Source: Mycobacterium simiae (GTDB lineage: Bacteria > Actinomycetota > Actinomycetes > Mycobacteriales > Mycobacteriaceae). Taken from it: 63,687 bases of DNA. Positions 1 through 9,413 of this stretch are shown in pieces. Where the stretch lies: contig NZ_VTZN01000006.1 of assembly GCF_008370645.1 (NCBI RefSeq), positions 1-63,687 of the forward strand. The letters run 5' to 3'. Each line of letters opens with the position of its first letter. Position 1 is the stretch's first letter. The notes beneath the pieces are model-generated. The model was given only the letters and a program-made list of their open reading frames with translations, was not told the DNA's origin and made no database searches. Position numbers and translations under genes: made by a program.

Positions 1-1107
1 CTGGGCAAAAAGGTGCTGGACATCGAACCGCGCGGCGAGCAGGCGCTGCGGCCCAACGGCACCCTGCCGATGGGCCAGACCAGCACCCCCTACCAGATTT
101 ACGACGCGTTCCTCGACGCAACGAAGGCCGCGACCGGCTGGGACATCGACACCGTCAAGCGGTCGCTGCATGTCCTGTCCGACACGGTCAGCCAGACCCA
201 CCCGCACCTGCGGGCCACCCTCGACGGGCTGCAGCGCTTCGCCGACACCGTCGGCAAACGCGACGAGCGGGTCAAGCACCTGCTCGGCGAGGTCAGCAAG
301 GTGGCCGGAGTGCTCGGGATCCACGGCGAACAGATCAACCGGCTGCTGGTCAACGCGCAGCTGCTGCTGGCCGCCGTCAACCAGCGCGCCCAGGCCGTGA
401 ATTCCCTGCTGAGCAACGTCACAGCCGTCACCACCCAGGTGCAGGGGCTGCTGCACGACAACCCGAACCTCTCGACGGTGCTCCAACAGGTGGGCACCAT
501 CAGCGACGTGCTTCTCAGACGCCGCGACGATTTGGCCGGTACGGTCACCCAACTCGGCAAGTTCGTGGCGTCGCTGTCCGAAATCGTCTCGTCGGGGCCG
601 TACGTGAAGGCGGCGATCTTCAATCTGCTCCCATCCCAGGTGCTGCAACCGTGGCTCGACGCCGCCTTCAAGAAACGCGGCATCGATCCGCAGGACTTCT
701 GGCGCGGCGCCGGGCTCCCGGCGTTTCAGTGGCCCGATCCCAACGGGACCCGGCTGCCCAACGGCGCGCCGCCGCCCGCGCCTCCGGTGCACGAAGGCAC
801 CCCAGAGCACCCCGGCCCCGCCGTCCCGCCCGGATCGCCCTGCTCCTACACTCCCGCCGCCGACGGCCTGCCCAACCCGGGCACTCCGCTGCCCTGCGCC
901 GGCCTGACCGTCGGCCCGTTCGGCGGTCCGGGATTCCCGGCGCCGGTCGACGTGCAGACCTCGCCACCCCATCCCGGCGGCCCACCGCCGGCCGCTGGCA
1001 TCCCGGTGGCCGGCCTGCCCGGTGCGCCACCGCCGGCCCTTCCCGGGACCCCGGTGCCGCTACCGCCCGCGCCGCCCGGCGGCCGCACTGAAGGCAGCGG
1101 CCGGTGA
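1..1107 (+). CDS. MceC-family protein, 5' end outside the window
   Basis: The reading frame is open from base 1, so the N-terminus and most of the MCE domain are missing. The visible 368 residues are the helical Mce C-terminal region (roughly the first 230) and a long proline- and glycine-rich tail that begins near PPPAPPV. In this family the protein is exported and joins five other Mce subunits in a lipid-import channel driven by a YrbE/Mkl transporter. The stop overlaps the GTG of the next gene, and the gene order C-D-E-F supports the subunit call. Which mce operon this is cannot be told from the visible part. Confidence 0.88.
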   Translation: MGKKVLDIEPRGEQALRPNGTLPMGQTSTPYQIYDAFLDATKAATGWDIDTVKRSLHVLSDTVSQTHPHLRATLDGLQRFADTVGKRDERVKHLLGEVSKVAGVLGIHGEQINRLLVNAQLLLAAVNQRAQAVNSLLSNVTAVTTQVQGLLHDNPNLSTVLQQVGTISDVLLRRRDDLAGTVTQLGKFVASLSEIVSSGPYVKAAIFNLLPSQVLQPWLDAAFKKRGIDPQDFWRGAGLPAFQWPDPNGTRLPNGAPPPAPPVHEGTPEHPGPAVPPGSPCSYTPAADGLPNPGTPLPCAGLTVGPFGGPGFPAPVDVQTSPPHPGGPPPAAGIPVAGLPGAPPPALPGTPVPLPPAPPGGRTEGSGR

Positions 1108-2657
1108 TCAAGCTGCGGCGCCGGCCGCGCAAGTCCGTCATCGTCGCGGCGCTGACGGTCGCGGCGGCCCTGACCGCCGCTTATTCGGGGGTGCACGTGT
1201 ATCGCCTGGCCACCACCACCACGGTGATCGCCTACTTCGCGCACGCCAACGCCCTGTATCCGGGCGACGAGGTCGACATCATGGGCGTGCCGGTGGGGGC
1301 CGTCGACCAGGTCGAGCCGGCCGGCAACACGATGAAGGTGACGTTTCACTATCCCAGCAAATACAAGGTGCCCGCCCAGGCGGCCGCGGTGATCCTCAAC
1401 CCCACCCTGGTCGCCTCCCGCAGCATCCAACTGGAGCCGCCCTACAACGGCGGACCGGTGCTGCCCAACCACGCCGTCATCCCGATCGAACGCACCCAGG
1501 TGCCGGTGGAATGGGACGAGCTGCGCGACAGCATCAGCACTACGGTGTCCGCGCTGGGCCCCACCCCCGAGCAGCCCACCGGGCCGCTCGGAAAGACGAT
1601 CGAATCACTCGCCGACGGACTGGCCGGCAAGGGCGCAGCGATCAACGACTCGCTGAACAGCGTGTCGACCGCGCTGACCGCCCTCAACGAGAGCCGCGGC
1701 GAAACGTTCGCCGTGCTGCGCGGGCTGGCCGCCTTCCTGACCGCCCTGAAAATCAACGAGCAGCAGCTGGCGTCGCTGAACACCAACCTGGCGCAAATCA
1801 CCTCCAGCCTGACCCCCAACGACCACGAGGTCGCCGACGCCGTGGAACACCTCAACACCCTGCTGCCCGTGCTGCGCAACTTCCTCGACACCAACGGCCC
1901 CACCCTGACCCGCGACGTCGACAATCTCGCCGCGGCGAGCACCCCGCTGGCCCAACCCGACACCGCCACCGCCCTGGAGACCTTCCTGCACGTGTTCCCT
2001 ACCTTCGCCGCCAACGCCAGCAACGCCTATCACCCCAGCCACGGCGCGCTGACCCTGATCCCCGCGGTCGTCAACTTCGCCAACCCGCTGACGCTGATCT
2101 GCAGCGCGATCCAGGCCGGCAGCCGGCTGGGCTACCAGGATTCCGCCGAGCTGTGCGCGCAGTACCTCACACCCGTGCTGGACGCCATGAAGTTCAACTA
2201 CCTGCCGTTCGGTCTGATGCCGTTCACCACCGCGGAGACCCAGCCCAAAGAAATCGCCTACTCCGAGCCGCGGCTACAGCCACCACCCGGGTACAAAGAC
2301 ACCACCGTGCCGGGCCTCTTCGCGCCGGACACGTTGTTCTCCCGCGGCAATGTCGGGGCGGGATGGGCCACGGCGCCCGGCATGCAGGGCGTGCGGGTGG
2401 CCCCGGCCACCGAGCGGCTACTGACGCCCCAGTCGCTGGCTGAGCTGCTGGGTGGGCCGGACGCCGAACCCCCTGCCGCGGGCCAGAACATGGCCGGTCC
2501 ACCCAACGCCTACGACGAGTCCAGCCCGCTGCCGCCGCCCTGGTATCCGCAGCCCGGTCCGCCGCCGGCTCCCGGGCCGGACGTGATCCCGGGTCCGGTG
2601 CCGCCGACGCCGGCCGCCGCCTCACCCGCATACGCGCAGCCCGGAGCGGGCCGATGA
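1104..2657 (+). CDS. MceD-family protein
   Basis: This 517-residue protein starts at a GTG overlapping the mceC stop. A positively charged start and one hydrophobic segment (about residues 12-30) form a signal anchor. The MCE domain follows (about 35-115), with the usual YPGDEVDIMGVPVG stretch. A long helical part comes next, and from about residue 440 a proline-rich tail. It is expected to be one of six Mce subunits spanning the periplasm for lipid uptake. It overlaps both neighbours by 4 bp, so translation is probably coupled along the operon. Confidence 0.93.
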   Translation: MIKLRRRPRKSVIVAALTVAAALTAAYSGVHVYRLATTTTVIAYFAHANALYPGDEVDIMGVPVGAVDQVEPAGNTMKVTFHYPSKYKVPAQAAAVILNPTLVASRSIQLEPPYNGGPVLPNHAVIPIERTQVPVEWDELRDSISTTVSALGPTPEQPTGPLGKTIESLADGLAGKGAAINDSLNSVSTALTALNESRGETFAVLRGLAAFLTALKINEQQLASLNTNLAQITSSLTPNDHEVADAVEHLNTLLPVLRNFLDTNGPTLTRDVDNLAAASTPLAQPDTATALETFLHVFPTFAANASNAYHPSHGALTLIPAVVNFANPLTLICSAIQAGSRLGYQDSAELCAQYLTPVLDAMKFNYLPFGLMPFTTAETQPKEIAYSEPRLQPPPGYKDTTVPGLFAPDTLFSRGNVGAGWATAPGMQGVRVAPATERLLTPQSLAELLGGPDAEPPAAGQNMAGPPNAYDESSPLPPPWYPQPGPPPAPGPDVIPGPVPPTPAAASPAYAQPGAGR

Positions 2658-3793
2658 CCCGCGGCCTGCGACGCGCGGTGATCCTGCTGATGAGCGCGCT
2701 GGCGCTGAACTCCTGCGGGCAGTGGCGCGGCATCGCCAACGTGCCCATCCCCGGCGGCCCCGGCGACGGGCCCGGCGCCTACACCGTCTACGTGCAGCTG
2801 CCCGACACCCTGGGGCTCACCCCCAACAGCAAGGTCATGGTCGCCGATGTCTACGTCGGCCAGGTGCGCGATATTCGAGTACGGAACTGGGTCGCCACGT
2901 TGACGATCCGGCTACGCCAGGGTGTCCGGCTGCCGCGCAACGCCACCGCCAAGATCGGCCAGACCAGTTTGCTGGGCACCCAGCACCTGGAGCTGGCCGC
3001 CCCGCCCGAGCATCCCTCGCCCACCCCGCTGCACGATGGCGACACCATCGACCTAAAGCACTCGTCGGCGTTCCCCACCACCGAGCAGACGCTGGCCAGC
3101 ATCGCCGCGCTGCTGCGCGGCGGCGGGGTGGCCAATCTGGAGGCGATCCAGAACGAGGTCTACGACATCGTCAACGGTCGCGGTGACCAGATCCGCGCGT
3201 TGCTGGACAAGCTGGACACCTTCACCGCCAAGCTGGACGAGCAGATCGGCGACATCACCCACGTCATCGACTCGGCCGACCGGGTCTTGGCCATGGCTGC
3301 CGCACACCACGCCACGCTGAACCGGGCGCTGAGTGAACTGCCCCCGTTGGTGAAGTACCTGACCGACTCGCGCGGTCGCGTCATCGACGCCGTTGAGGCG
3401 CTCGGACGGTTCAGCGATATCACCGCCCGGACGGTGGGGCTGTCCCAGACCAGCCTGTATCGGGATCTGGTGTCCCTGCAGCGGCCGCTGGCGCAGCTGG
3501 TTCGGGCCGCGCCGGATCTGATCCCCGCGTTGAAACTGGCGTTGACCGCGCCGTTCGACATCGACGCTGTGCCCAAGACATTCCGCGGCGACTACATCAA
3601 CGTCTCACTCGACGTCGATCTGACGCTCAGCGCGCTGGACAACGGACTGCTCACCGGAACCGGCTTCTCGGGGGCGCTGCGGGCGCTCGAGCAGTCCTGG
3701 GGGCGCGACCCGGCGACCATGATCCCCGACGTCCGGTTCACCCCCAACCCCAACGACGCGCCCGGCGGGCCGCTGGTCGAACGAGGCCAATGA
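2654..3793 (+). CDS. MceE-family lipoprotein
   Basis: This is a 379-residue Mce subunit with a lipoprotein signal. A hydrophobic stretch from residue 9 ends in the lipobox ALNSC, with the acylated cysteine near residue 21. The MCE domain lies at about 42-120 (YTVYVQLPDTLGL onward) and is followed by the helical region. Unlike its neighbours it has no proline-rich tail. In Mce operons the fifth gene normally encodes the lipoprotein, which fits. It should anchor to the outer face of the plasma membrane. Confidence 0.94.
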   Translation: MTRGLRRAVILLMSALALNSCGQWRGIANVPIPGGPGDGPGAYTVYVQLPDTLGLTPNSKVMVADVYVGQVRDIRVRNWVATLTIRLRQGVRLPRNATAKIGQTSLLGTQHLELAAPPEHPSPTPLHDGDTIDLKHSSAFPTTEQTLASIAALLRGGGVANLEAIQNEVYDIVNGRGDQIRALLDKLDTFTAKLDEQIGDITHVIDSADRVLAMAAAHHATLNRALSELPPLVKYLTDSRGRVIDAVEALGRFSDITARTVGLSQTSLYRDLVSLQRPLAQLVRAAPDLIPALKLALTAPFDIDAVPKTFRGDYINVSLDVDLTLSALDNGLLTGTGFSGALRALEQSWGRDPATMIPDVRFTPNPNDAPGGPLVERGQ

Positions 3794-3794
3794 C

Positions 3795-5375
3795 ATGGTC
3801 ACCGGATACATCCGCCGTCAGCTGACGCTGTTCGCCCTGTTGACCGTGATCACCATGACGGTGCTGGGCGGCTACTACCTGCGCCTGCCGGCGCTGGCCG
3901 GCATCGGGCAGTACACCCTCAAGGCGGATCTGCCGGCCTCCGGCGGTCTGTACCGGACCGCCAACGTGACCTACCGCGGCGCCACCATCGGCAAGGTCAC
4001 CGCCGTCGAGCCGACCCACACCGGCGCGCAAGTCACCATGAGCATCGACCAGCGCTACCGGATCCCGGTCGACGCCACCGCCAACGTGCACTCGGTGTCG
4101 GCCGTCGGCGAGCAGTATCTGGACCTGGTGTCCGACAGTGCGGTGTCCGACAGTGCGGTGTCCGACGGCAAGCCCGGCACGTTCCTGGCACCCGGGCAAA
4201 CCATCACCCGGGGCACGGTGCCCGGAGACATCGGCACCGCGCTGGACGCGCTGGACCGCAGCCTGGCGGCGTTGCCGAAAGACAAAATCCCGGCGCTACT
4301 CGACGAAACGGCGCGGGCGGTCGGCGGCTTGGGCCCGGCGCTGCACCGGCTGGTCGATTCGACGCAGGCGCTCGCCGGCGACTTCGCGGCCAACACCGCC
4401 GACATCGACGACATCATCGCGCGGGCCGGGCCGCTGCTCGACAGCCAAGTCGCCACCGGCGACGACATCCGGCGATGGGTGCACAACCTCAACCTGGTGG
4501 CGACGCAGACCGCGCAGCAAGACCCGCAGCTGCAAAGCCTGCTCGCCGCGGCCGCGCCGACCCTCGACACCGCCACCGACACGGTCGCCGGCGTGGCCGA
4601 GCCGCTGCCGCAGACGCTGGCCAACCTCGAGGTGCTGACCGGGCTGCTGCTGCGCTACCACCCGGGCCTCGAGCAGGTGCTGGTGCTGCTGCCGCAGGTC
4701 GGCTCCGTCGCCCAGACGACGACGCTGGCCTTCCCCGGCGAGGCCAGCATCAATCTGGGGCTGGCGATCAACCAGCCGCCGCCCTGCCTGACCGGTTTCG
4801 TCCCGGCGTCCCAGTGGCGTTCCCCCGCCGATACCAGCATTGCGCCGCTGCCGTCGGGCAGCTACTGCAAGATCCCGCAGGACACCCCGGCCAACGCCGT
4901 GCGCGGGGCCCGCAACCTTGCGTGCGTCGACGCGCCCGGCACGCGGGCCGCCTCCCCGCTGGACTGCCGCGGCGGCCAGCCCTACGTTCCGGCGGGCACC
5001 AACCCGTGGTACGGCGACCCCAACCAGATCCTGACCTGCCCGGCGCCGGCGGCGCGCTGCGATCAGCCGGTGAAGCCGGGCCTGGTCATCCCCGCGCCGA
5101 CGATCGACACCGGGCTCAATCCGGCCCCCGCCGATCGCGTGCCGGGAACGCCCCCGCCGCTCAGCGACCCGCTGTCGCGGCCAGGCGCGGGCGCCGTGGT
5201 GTGCGACGGACAGCAACCCAACCCGTGTCGCTACACACCGGCCGGGCCGCCCAGCGCGGGCCTGGCCACCCAAAGCGGCGAGATCACCGGGGCCGACGGC
5301 GTGCGCTACGTCGTCGAAAACTCCCGCGACACAGGAGACGACGGATGGAAAAGGATGCTGGGGCCCACGAGCTGA
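3795..5375 (+). CDS. MceF-family protein
   Basis: This 526-residue last core subunit of the mce set starts 1 bp after mceE. It has one N-terminal hydrophobic segment (about residues 10-30), an MCE domain (about 38-120), a helical region to about 320 and a cysteine- and proline-rich C-terminal region. Just after the MCE domain a 15-bp DNA unit is duplicated and gives the peptide SDSAVSDSAVSD. The 3' end overlaps the next gene by 31 bp. It is predicted to form the lipid-conducting hexamer with the upstream products. Confidence 0.93.
   Translation: MVTGYIRRQLTLFALLTVITMTVLGGYYLRLPALAGIGQYTLKADLPASGGLYRTANVTYRGATIGKVTAVEPTHTGAQVTMSIDQRYRIPVDATANVHSVSAVGEQYLDLVSDSAVSDSAVSDGKPGTFLAPGQTITRGTVPGDIGTALDALDRSLAALPKDKIPALLDETARAVGGLGPALHRLVDSTQALAGDFAANTADIDDIIARAGPLLDSQVATGDDIRRWVHNLNLVATQTAQQDPQLQSLLAAAAPTLDTATDTVAGVAEPLPQTLANLEVLTGLLLRYHPGLEQVLVLLPQVGSVAQTTTLAFPGEASINLGLAINQPPPCLTGFVPASQWRSPADTSIAPLPSGSYCKIPQDTPANAVRGARNLACVDAPGTRAASPLDCRGGQPYVPAGTNPWYGDPNQILTCPAPAARCDQPVKPGLVIPAPTIDTGLNPAPADRVPGTPPPLSDPLSRPGAGAVVCDGQQPNPCRYTPAGPPSAGLATQSGEITGADGVRYVVENSRDTGDDGWKRMLGPTS
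4128..4166 (+). repeat. 15-bp tandem repeat inside mceF
   Basis: The unit GTGTCCGACAGTGCG occurs twice in direct succession and is followed by 9 bases of a third copy. The period is a multiple of three, so the protein gains an extra SDSAV without loss of frame. It is probably slippage-prone and useful as a strain marker. No function is implied. Confidence 0.9.
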
Positions 5376-6958
5376 CGGCGGAGGCCGCGCGGCGGCTGGT
5401 GGTCGCGTGGGCCGGCGTGAGCCTGCTCGGCGTCGTCGTGGTCATCCTCGTGGTGTCCTGGCAGCTGTTCCCGCGACTAACCGCCGCCCAGTCCATGGTG
5501 GACGATCTCAATCCCGCGTTCACCGCGGACCGGGTCACCGGCGACCGCGGCGGCGTCGAGATCGTTTCCGCAGCCACCGACGCCGCCGACGCGATGATGT
5601 ACCCCGACGGCGCGGCCGCCGAGGTGCCCAGGCTGGTCGAGTTCGTCGCAACGCAGACCGGCCGTCCCGCCGCCGACGTGCAGGCGATGCTGCGCCAGGA
5701 TTACCCCTACATCGACGGGTTCCTCACCTCGCTGCCGCTTACCGCGGTCAGCGCCGAGCTGCCCAAGCTCGTCCACTACCTGGGCACCGTCTTGTTCCTG
5801 CCACCCGAGCGGGTCACCCAGCTGCTGGCGACCGACTACCCGATGATCTACCAGGTGATCGTCAACCTGCCGCAGCTGACCGCGGGCTGGTCCGCCATAC
5901 CCGGCACCGAGCACTTGACCCGATTCGACGGCCGGCCGGTGCGCACCATGCCGCAGCTGCGTGACTACCTCAGCCAAGAGGTGGTCGCCCCCGTCGAGCG
6001 TCAGCAGGACAACTTTCGACCGTTGGGCACCCGCGGCGGTGTCGGCTTCCTGGCTCCGCTACTGCTGGCGCTGGGGATCGTGGTGATCGCGTTCGGCGCG
6101 GCGATGCTGGTCGTGACCCGAGCAGGGGCGCCGCGCACTGCGCTACGGCAGGCGTGGGCGGTGGTCCCGGTGGTCGGGGTGGCCGTGATCGGGCTGGTGC
6201 TCGGACTCAACCTGTTCCCGCGCCTGATCGGTGGGCAGCAGCTGCTCGACGACACCCGCCCGGTCTTCGCGGCCGACCGCATCGCGGGCGATCGCGCCGG
6301 CATCGAGTTCGTGTCGATCTTCGTCAATGCGCTGGGGCCGGCGGTGCTGCCCGACGGCGGCGTCATGCAGGAGTACCCCAAGCTGCTCGACTACGTCGCA
6401 CACCAGGTGGGCGTTCCCCCCGGCGACGTGCGCGCCCTGGTGGCACTGGATTTTCCGCACACCGCCAGCCTGCTCGACGGAGTGCCGTTCTCGGCGTCCG
6501 CCGCCGATGCCGCCAGGCTGGTCGACCAGCTGGCCGCCGCGACCCACGTGACGCCGGCGCAGATGTGGGCGGCCCTGCGCGCGGCAGTGCCGAAGGTGTA
6601 CCAGGTGGTCACCAACCTGCGGCGGGTCACCGACGGCTGGGCGCAGGTGCCCGGCACCGACGGGCTGACCCGCTTTTCCGGTGCACCGGCCCGCTCAGTC
6701 CCGCTGATCAGGGACTACTTTCGCGACGACGTCATCCCCGCGTTGCAGCGCCAACAGCCCAACTACGTGATCGTCGACACGAACTGGCCACCGCTGACCG
6801 TGTTCGCGCCGTTGCTCAGCGCGGTGGGGGCACTCGTGATCGGCTACGGCATCCTGCTGCGGGTGCTGACCGGCCGGGCACTGCGGGCAGCAGCACCACA
6901 GCGGCCCGCGTCAGCACCAGCGGCCGACGCCCGGGTCACCGCATCGAACCTCTGCTGA
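5345..6958 (+). CDS. Mce-associated membrane protein with internal duplication
   Basis: The ATG at 5345 is chosen because AGGAG lies 7 bases upstream. The 537-residue product has two matching halves. Each half has a transmembrane segment (about 18-40 and 275-300), then an FPRL motif, then DRxxGDRxGxE, a YPD- or LPDG-containing block, and a closing block reading VPGTxxLTRF or similar. Hydrophobic stretches at about 225-255 and 490-515 close the halves. It belongs with the Mce-associated proteins that follow mceF in mycobacterial operons, but is about twice the usual size. Its exact role is unknown; Mce-complex assembly or stability is a reasonable inference from position. Confidence 0.8.
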   Translation: MEKDAGAHELTAEAARRLVVAWAGVSLLGVVVVILVVSWQLFPRLTAAQSMVDDLNPAFTADRVTGDRGGVEIVSAATDAADAMMYPDGAAAEVPRLVEFVATQTGRPAADVQAMLRQDYPYIDGFLTSLPLTAVSAELPKLVHYLGTVLFLPPERVTQLLATDYPMIYQVIVNLPQLTAGWSAIPGTEHLTRFDGRPVRTMPQLRDYLSQEVVAPVERQQDNFRPLGTRGGVGFLAPLLLALGIVVIAFGAAMLVVTRAGAPRTALRQAWAVVPVVGVAVIGLVLGLNLFPRLIGGQQLLDDTRPVFAADRIAGDRAGIEFVSIFVNALGPAVLPDGGVMQEYPKLLDYVAHQVGVPPGDVRALVALDFPHTASLLDGVPFSASAADAARLVDQLAAATHVTPAQMWAALRAAVPKVYQVVTNLRRVTDGWAQVPGTDGLTRFSGAPARSVPLIRDYFRDDVIPALQRQQPNYVIVDTNWPPLTVFAPLLSAVGALVIGYGILLRVLTGRALRAAAPQRPASAPAADARVTASNLC

Positions 6959-8357
6959 CAAGTTCCGCAGCGGCGATCGAGGTCATGTCGCGTTGTCCTG
7001 CGTCGATGTCTGTCCGCCGCCGCGCGGCCGCCTCCATGACGGCGGCGGTTTGTTCCTTGACGTGTCCGAGGTAGGCGGCCGGCGTTACGGCGTCGGCCAG
7101 CTTCGGGTCGCGGCGCGCAACCAGGGTGGCGAACGACTCGCCGCTCTCGAGGGAGGCGGTGACCAGGGTTTCCAACTGGTCGTGGGCGGCCTGGCGGCCG
7201 AGTTCCGGCGCCAACCGCATCATCACCGATTCGGCCATGAGCATCCCGTGGGTCCGGTCGAGATTGGCCGCCATTGCCGCGGCGTCCACGTGCAGCCCGG
7301 CCAGCACGTCGGCCGCGGCGCGAACGGCGCCGCCGCAGACGGCCAGCGCCGGGGCCACCGAGTGCCACTCCAGCGACCAGACGGCCGTCGCTCGTTCACA
7401 ATCGGCCACGGCGCCGTCCAGGGCAAGGTCCAGGTAGGTGCGGGTCAGCCGCGCGGCTCGGATGAGCTGTTGTGAGCCGATGGGATTGCGTTTCTGCGGC
7501 ATGGTGCTGCTGACGCCGCGACCGGGTGCGCTGGGCTCGCTCAGCTCGGCGAGTTCGGTCTGGGAACCGACGACGATGTCGAGCCCGATCTTGCCCAACG
7601 AGGCCGCCACTTGTGCGGCCCAGGCGACGACCTCGACCAAGCAATCACGGGTGGCGTGCCAGCTGATCGACGGCGCGGCCAAGCCGAGACGCCGGGCCAG
7701 CTCGCGGCGAACGTCCAGACCGTGCGGCGCCATGGAGGCGAGACTGCCGACAGCGCCGCCGAGTTGAACCACCGCGACCCGGGGCCGCAGCTCGGCGAGC
7801 CGGTCCAGATGGCGTAGCAGCGGCGCGGTCCAGCACGCCACGCGGTACCCGAAGGTGATCGGGAGGGCCTGCTGCAGTTGGCTGCGACCGACCATCACCG
7901 CGCCGCCATGCTGAGTGTCCAGACTCGTTAGCGCGGCCAACGTGTGCAGCAGGTCCCGCTCGATGACGTCCAGCGCCGCGACGACCTGCAGGACCACAGC
8001 GGTGTCCATGATGTCCTGGGTGGTGGCCCCCCAGTGGGCGTACTGCCCAAGACCGTCGGGCAGGATCGCCGCGAGTTGTTCGACGAGGCCCACGATCGGA
8101 TACCCGGCCGCGTTCGTGCGGCTGGCAAGGCGTGCGATGTCGAGGTCGTCGGGCGTCACGGCGCGCAGCGCTGGCGCAACTTCGGCTGGGACCATGTCCA
8201 GGTCGGCTTGCGCCGCCGCCAGCTCCGCCTCAACCTGCAGGTAACGGGCCAGTAACCCTCGCTCGCCGAGGATCGCGCGCAGCTCGTCGGTGGTGTGCAA
8301 GCCGCCGAGAACTGCGCTGTCCAGCGCAGACAGCGCCGTCGATGGAATCATGGTCAC
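6936..8357 (-). CDS. Fumarase/aspartase-superfamily lyase, PcaB-like
   Basis: This 473-residue protein belongs to the superfamily of argininosuccinate lyase, adenylosuccinate lyase and 3-carboxy-cis,cis-muconate cycloisomerase. The signature SSTMPQKRNP (about residues 285-295) is the catalytic serine loop, and the HWGATTQDIMDT block holds the usual conserved residues. Overall it looks most like PcaB-type cycloisomerases, but no other protocatechuate genes lie nearby, so the substrate is uncertain. The last 23 bp overlap the convergent Mce-associated gene. It starts 134 bp from the neighbouring nitroreductase operon and may be read with it. Confidence 0.82.
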   Translation of the reverse strand: MTMIPSTALSALDSAVLGGLHTTDELRAILGERGLLARYLQVEAELAAAQADLDMVPAEVAPALRAVTPDDLDIARLASRTNAAGYPIVGLVEQLAAILPDGLGQYAHWGATTQDIMDTAVVLQVVAALDVIERDLLHTLAALTSLDTQHGGAVMVGRSQLQQALPITFGYRVACWTAPLLRHLDRLAELRPRVAVVQLGGAVGSLASMAPHGLDVRRELARRLGLAAPSISWHATRDCLVEVVAWAAQVAASLGKIGLDIVVGSQTELAELSEPSAPGRGVSSTMPQKRNPIGSQQLIRAARLTRTYLDLALDGAVADCERATAVWSLEWHSVAPALAVCGGAVRAAADVLAGLHVDAAAMAANLDRTHGMLMAESVMMRLAPELGRQAAHDQLETLVTASLESGESFATLVARRDPKLADAVTPAAYLGHVKEQTAAVMEAAARRRTDIDAGQRDMTSIAAAELVSRGSMR

Positions 8358-8491
8358 TCCTGCGCGCCGAAGGATAGGGTGTCGCGGGCGGCCCTACAGT
8401 ACACCGGGGACAAGAATGCGCACCGCGCAAATGAAAAGTTGCTGACGTTGTGCGCCCGATGAGTTCACTAGCGGGATGGCATGGCCTAGGT

Positions 8492-9151
8492 TCACGAGCC
8501 TGCCAATGCCCCCGGTTGGGGCGGCCCTGCGCTGCCCCGGTTGTGGGTGCCCGGTGCCGGCTCGAACGCTTGGCCCCACCGGCGAGCGAAGGCTATTTGG
8601 CGCAACGGCAGCCGCCGCCGTGGCGCCCCGTCCCGGCGAGCGATCTCCGGATCGACGTCGGTGTAGTCGCCGAGGAATCCGGCTGCAACGATCGCCAGCG
8701 GACGCGCTCGGTTGGGGATGTCGAACTCGCGGTGGGCGGCCGCAACGTCGAAGCCGGCCATCGGGTGAACGACGAGCGATCGTGACTGGGCCTCGATGCT
8801 CAGTTGCGCGATGGCCGCACCGGCATCCAACGCCGAATATGTTGCGGTCCGGTCGTTATCGCCTTGGTCGGCACACACCAGGATCAGCGCGCTGGCGGCT
8901 TTGGCATAGCTGTTTCCCGGGTTGAGCAGTCCGGCGAGCGCAACGAACGTCGCGTCGCCGCGGATTCCCACCACGAAACGGACCGGCTGGCGCCGTCCCC
9001 AGGTGGCCGCCCAGCGGGCCGCCTCTAGCAACGCAATGACTTGGTCTGCTGTGACAACGGCCCGCGGGTCGAACGCCCGGGGACTCCATCGCCGCGCGAT
9101 CGTCGGGTTAATGGGCACTTGAGTGTCAGCCAGCCGCAGCATGTTTCGCAC
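8492..9151 (-). CDS. Nitroreductase-family protein
   Basis: The 219-residue product starts with GTG 2 bp after the moaD stop, so it is the last gene of the moa operon. It carries the nitroreductase N-terminal pattern (RRWSPRAFD and LLEAARWAATWGRRQPVRF), which binds FMN in this fold, and a C-terminal LRQIAFARRWG block. Members reduce nitro compounds or quinones with NAD(P)H. No specific substrate can be read from the sequence. The last 25 residues are low in similarity to the fold and may be an extension. Confidence 0.82.
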   Translation of the reverse strand: MRNMLRLADTQVPINPTIARRWSPRAFDPRAVVTADQVIALLEAARWAATWGRRQPVRFVVGIRGDATFVALAGLLNPGNSYAKAASALILVCADQGDNDRTATYSALDAGAAIAQLSIEAQSRSLVVHPMAGFDVAAAHREFDIPNRARPLAIVAAGFLGDYTDVDPEIARRDGAPRRRLPLRQIAFARRWGQAFEPAPGTHNRGSAGPPQPGALAGS

Positions 9152-9153
9152 GG

Positions 9154-9408
9154 TCAGCCTCCAGCGAATGGCGGCAGAACGTCAAGCGTCGAGCCGTGCG
9201 TGACCTCGCGCAGCTCGGAGGTGACGGCCACCTCGTCGAGCAGAAAGCTACAGCGCTGCAACAGCTCTGCCATCCGCTTGCCGTGGCGCTGCTCGATCGC
9301 GCTCACCAGCTGCGCGACGGTATCGCCCGCCTGGACCGCCACCGCCTCCTGCAGCTGTCCGGCCGTAGCGCGCGCGGCGCCGAAATAGCGGACGGTGACG
9401 GTCGGCAT
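9154..9408 (-). CDS. moaD: Molybdopterin synthase small subunit MoaD
   Basis: The product is an 84-residue ubiquitin-like protein starting MPTVTVRYFGAARA and ending in the diagnostic Gly-Gly, which is activated as a thiocarboxylate and donates sulfur to make molybdopterin. The ATG at 9408 matches the normal family length; a longer upstream frame only shadows moaA. It lies 5 bp after moaA and shares the operon with moaE, the large subunit of the same enzyme. It corresponds in type to the mycobacterial MoaD2 proteins. Confidence 0.93.
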   Translation of the reverse strand: MPTVTVRYFGAARATAGQLQEAVAVQAGDTVAQLVSAIEQRHGKRMAELLQRCSFLLDEVAVTSELREVTHGSTLDVLPPFAGG

Positions 9409-9413
9409 CGCGA

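Noticed and set aside
651..1091. Long open frames overlapping the mceC tail and other GC-rich genes
   Set aside because: They are arginine/proline-rich shadows produced by high GC at third positions and have no ribosome sites.
1104..6958. YrbE permease genes within the mce operon
   Set aside because: None is visible; they would lie upstream of mceA, outside the window.
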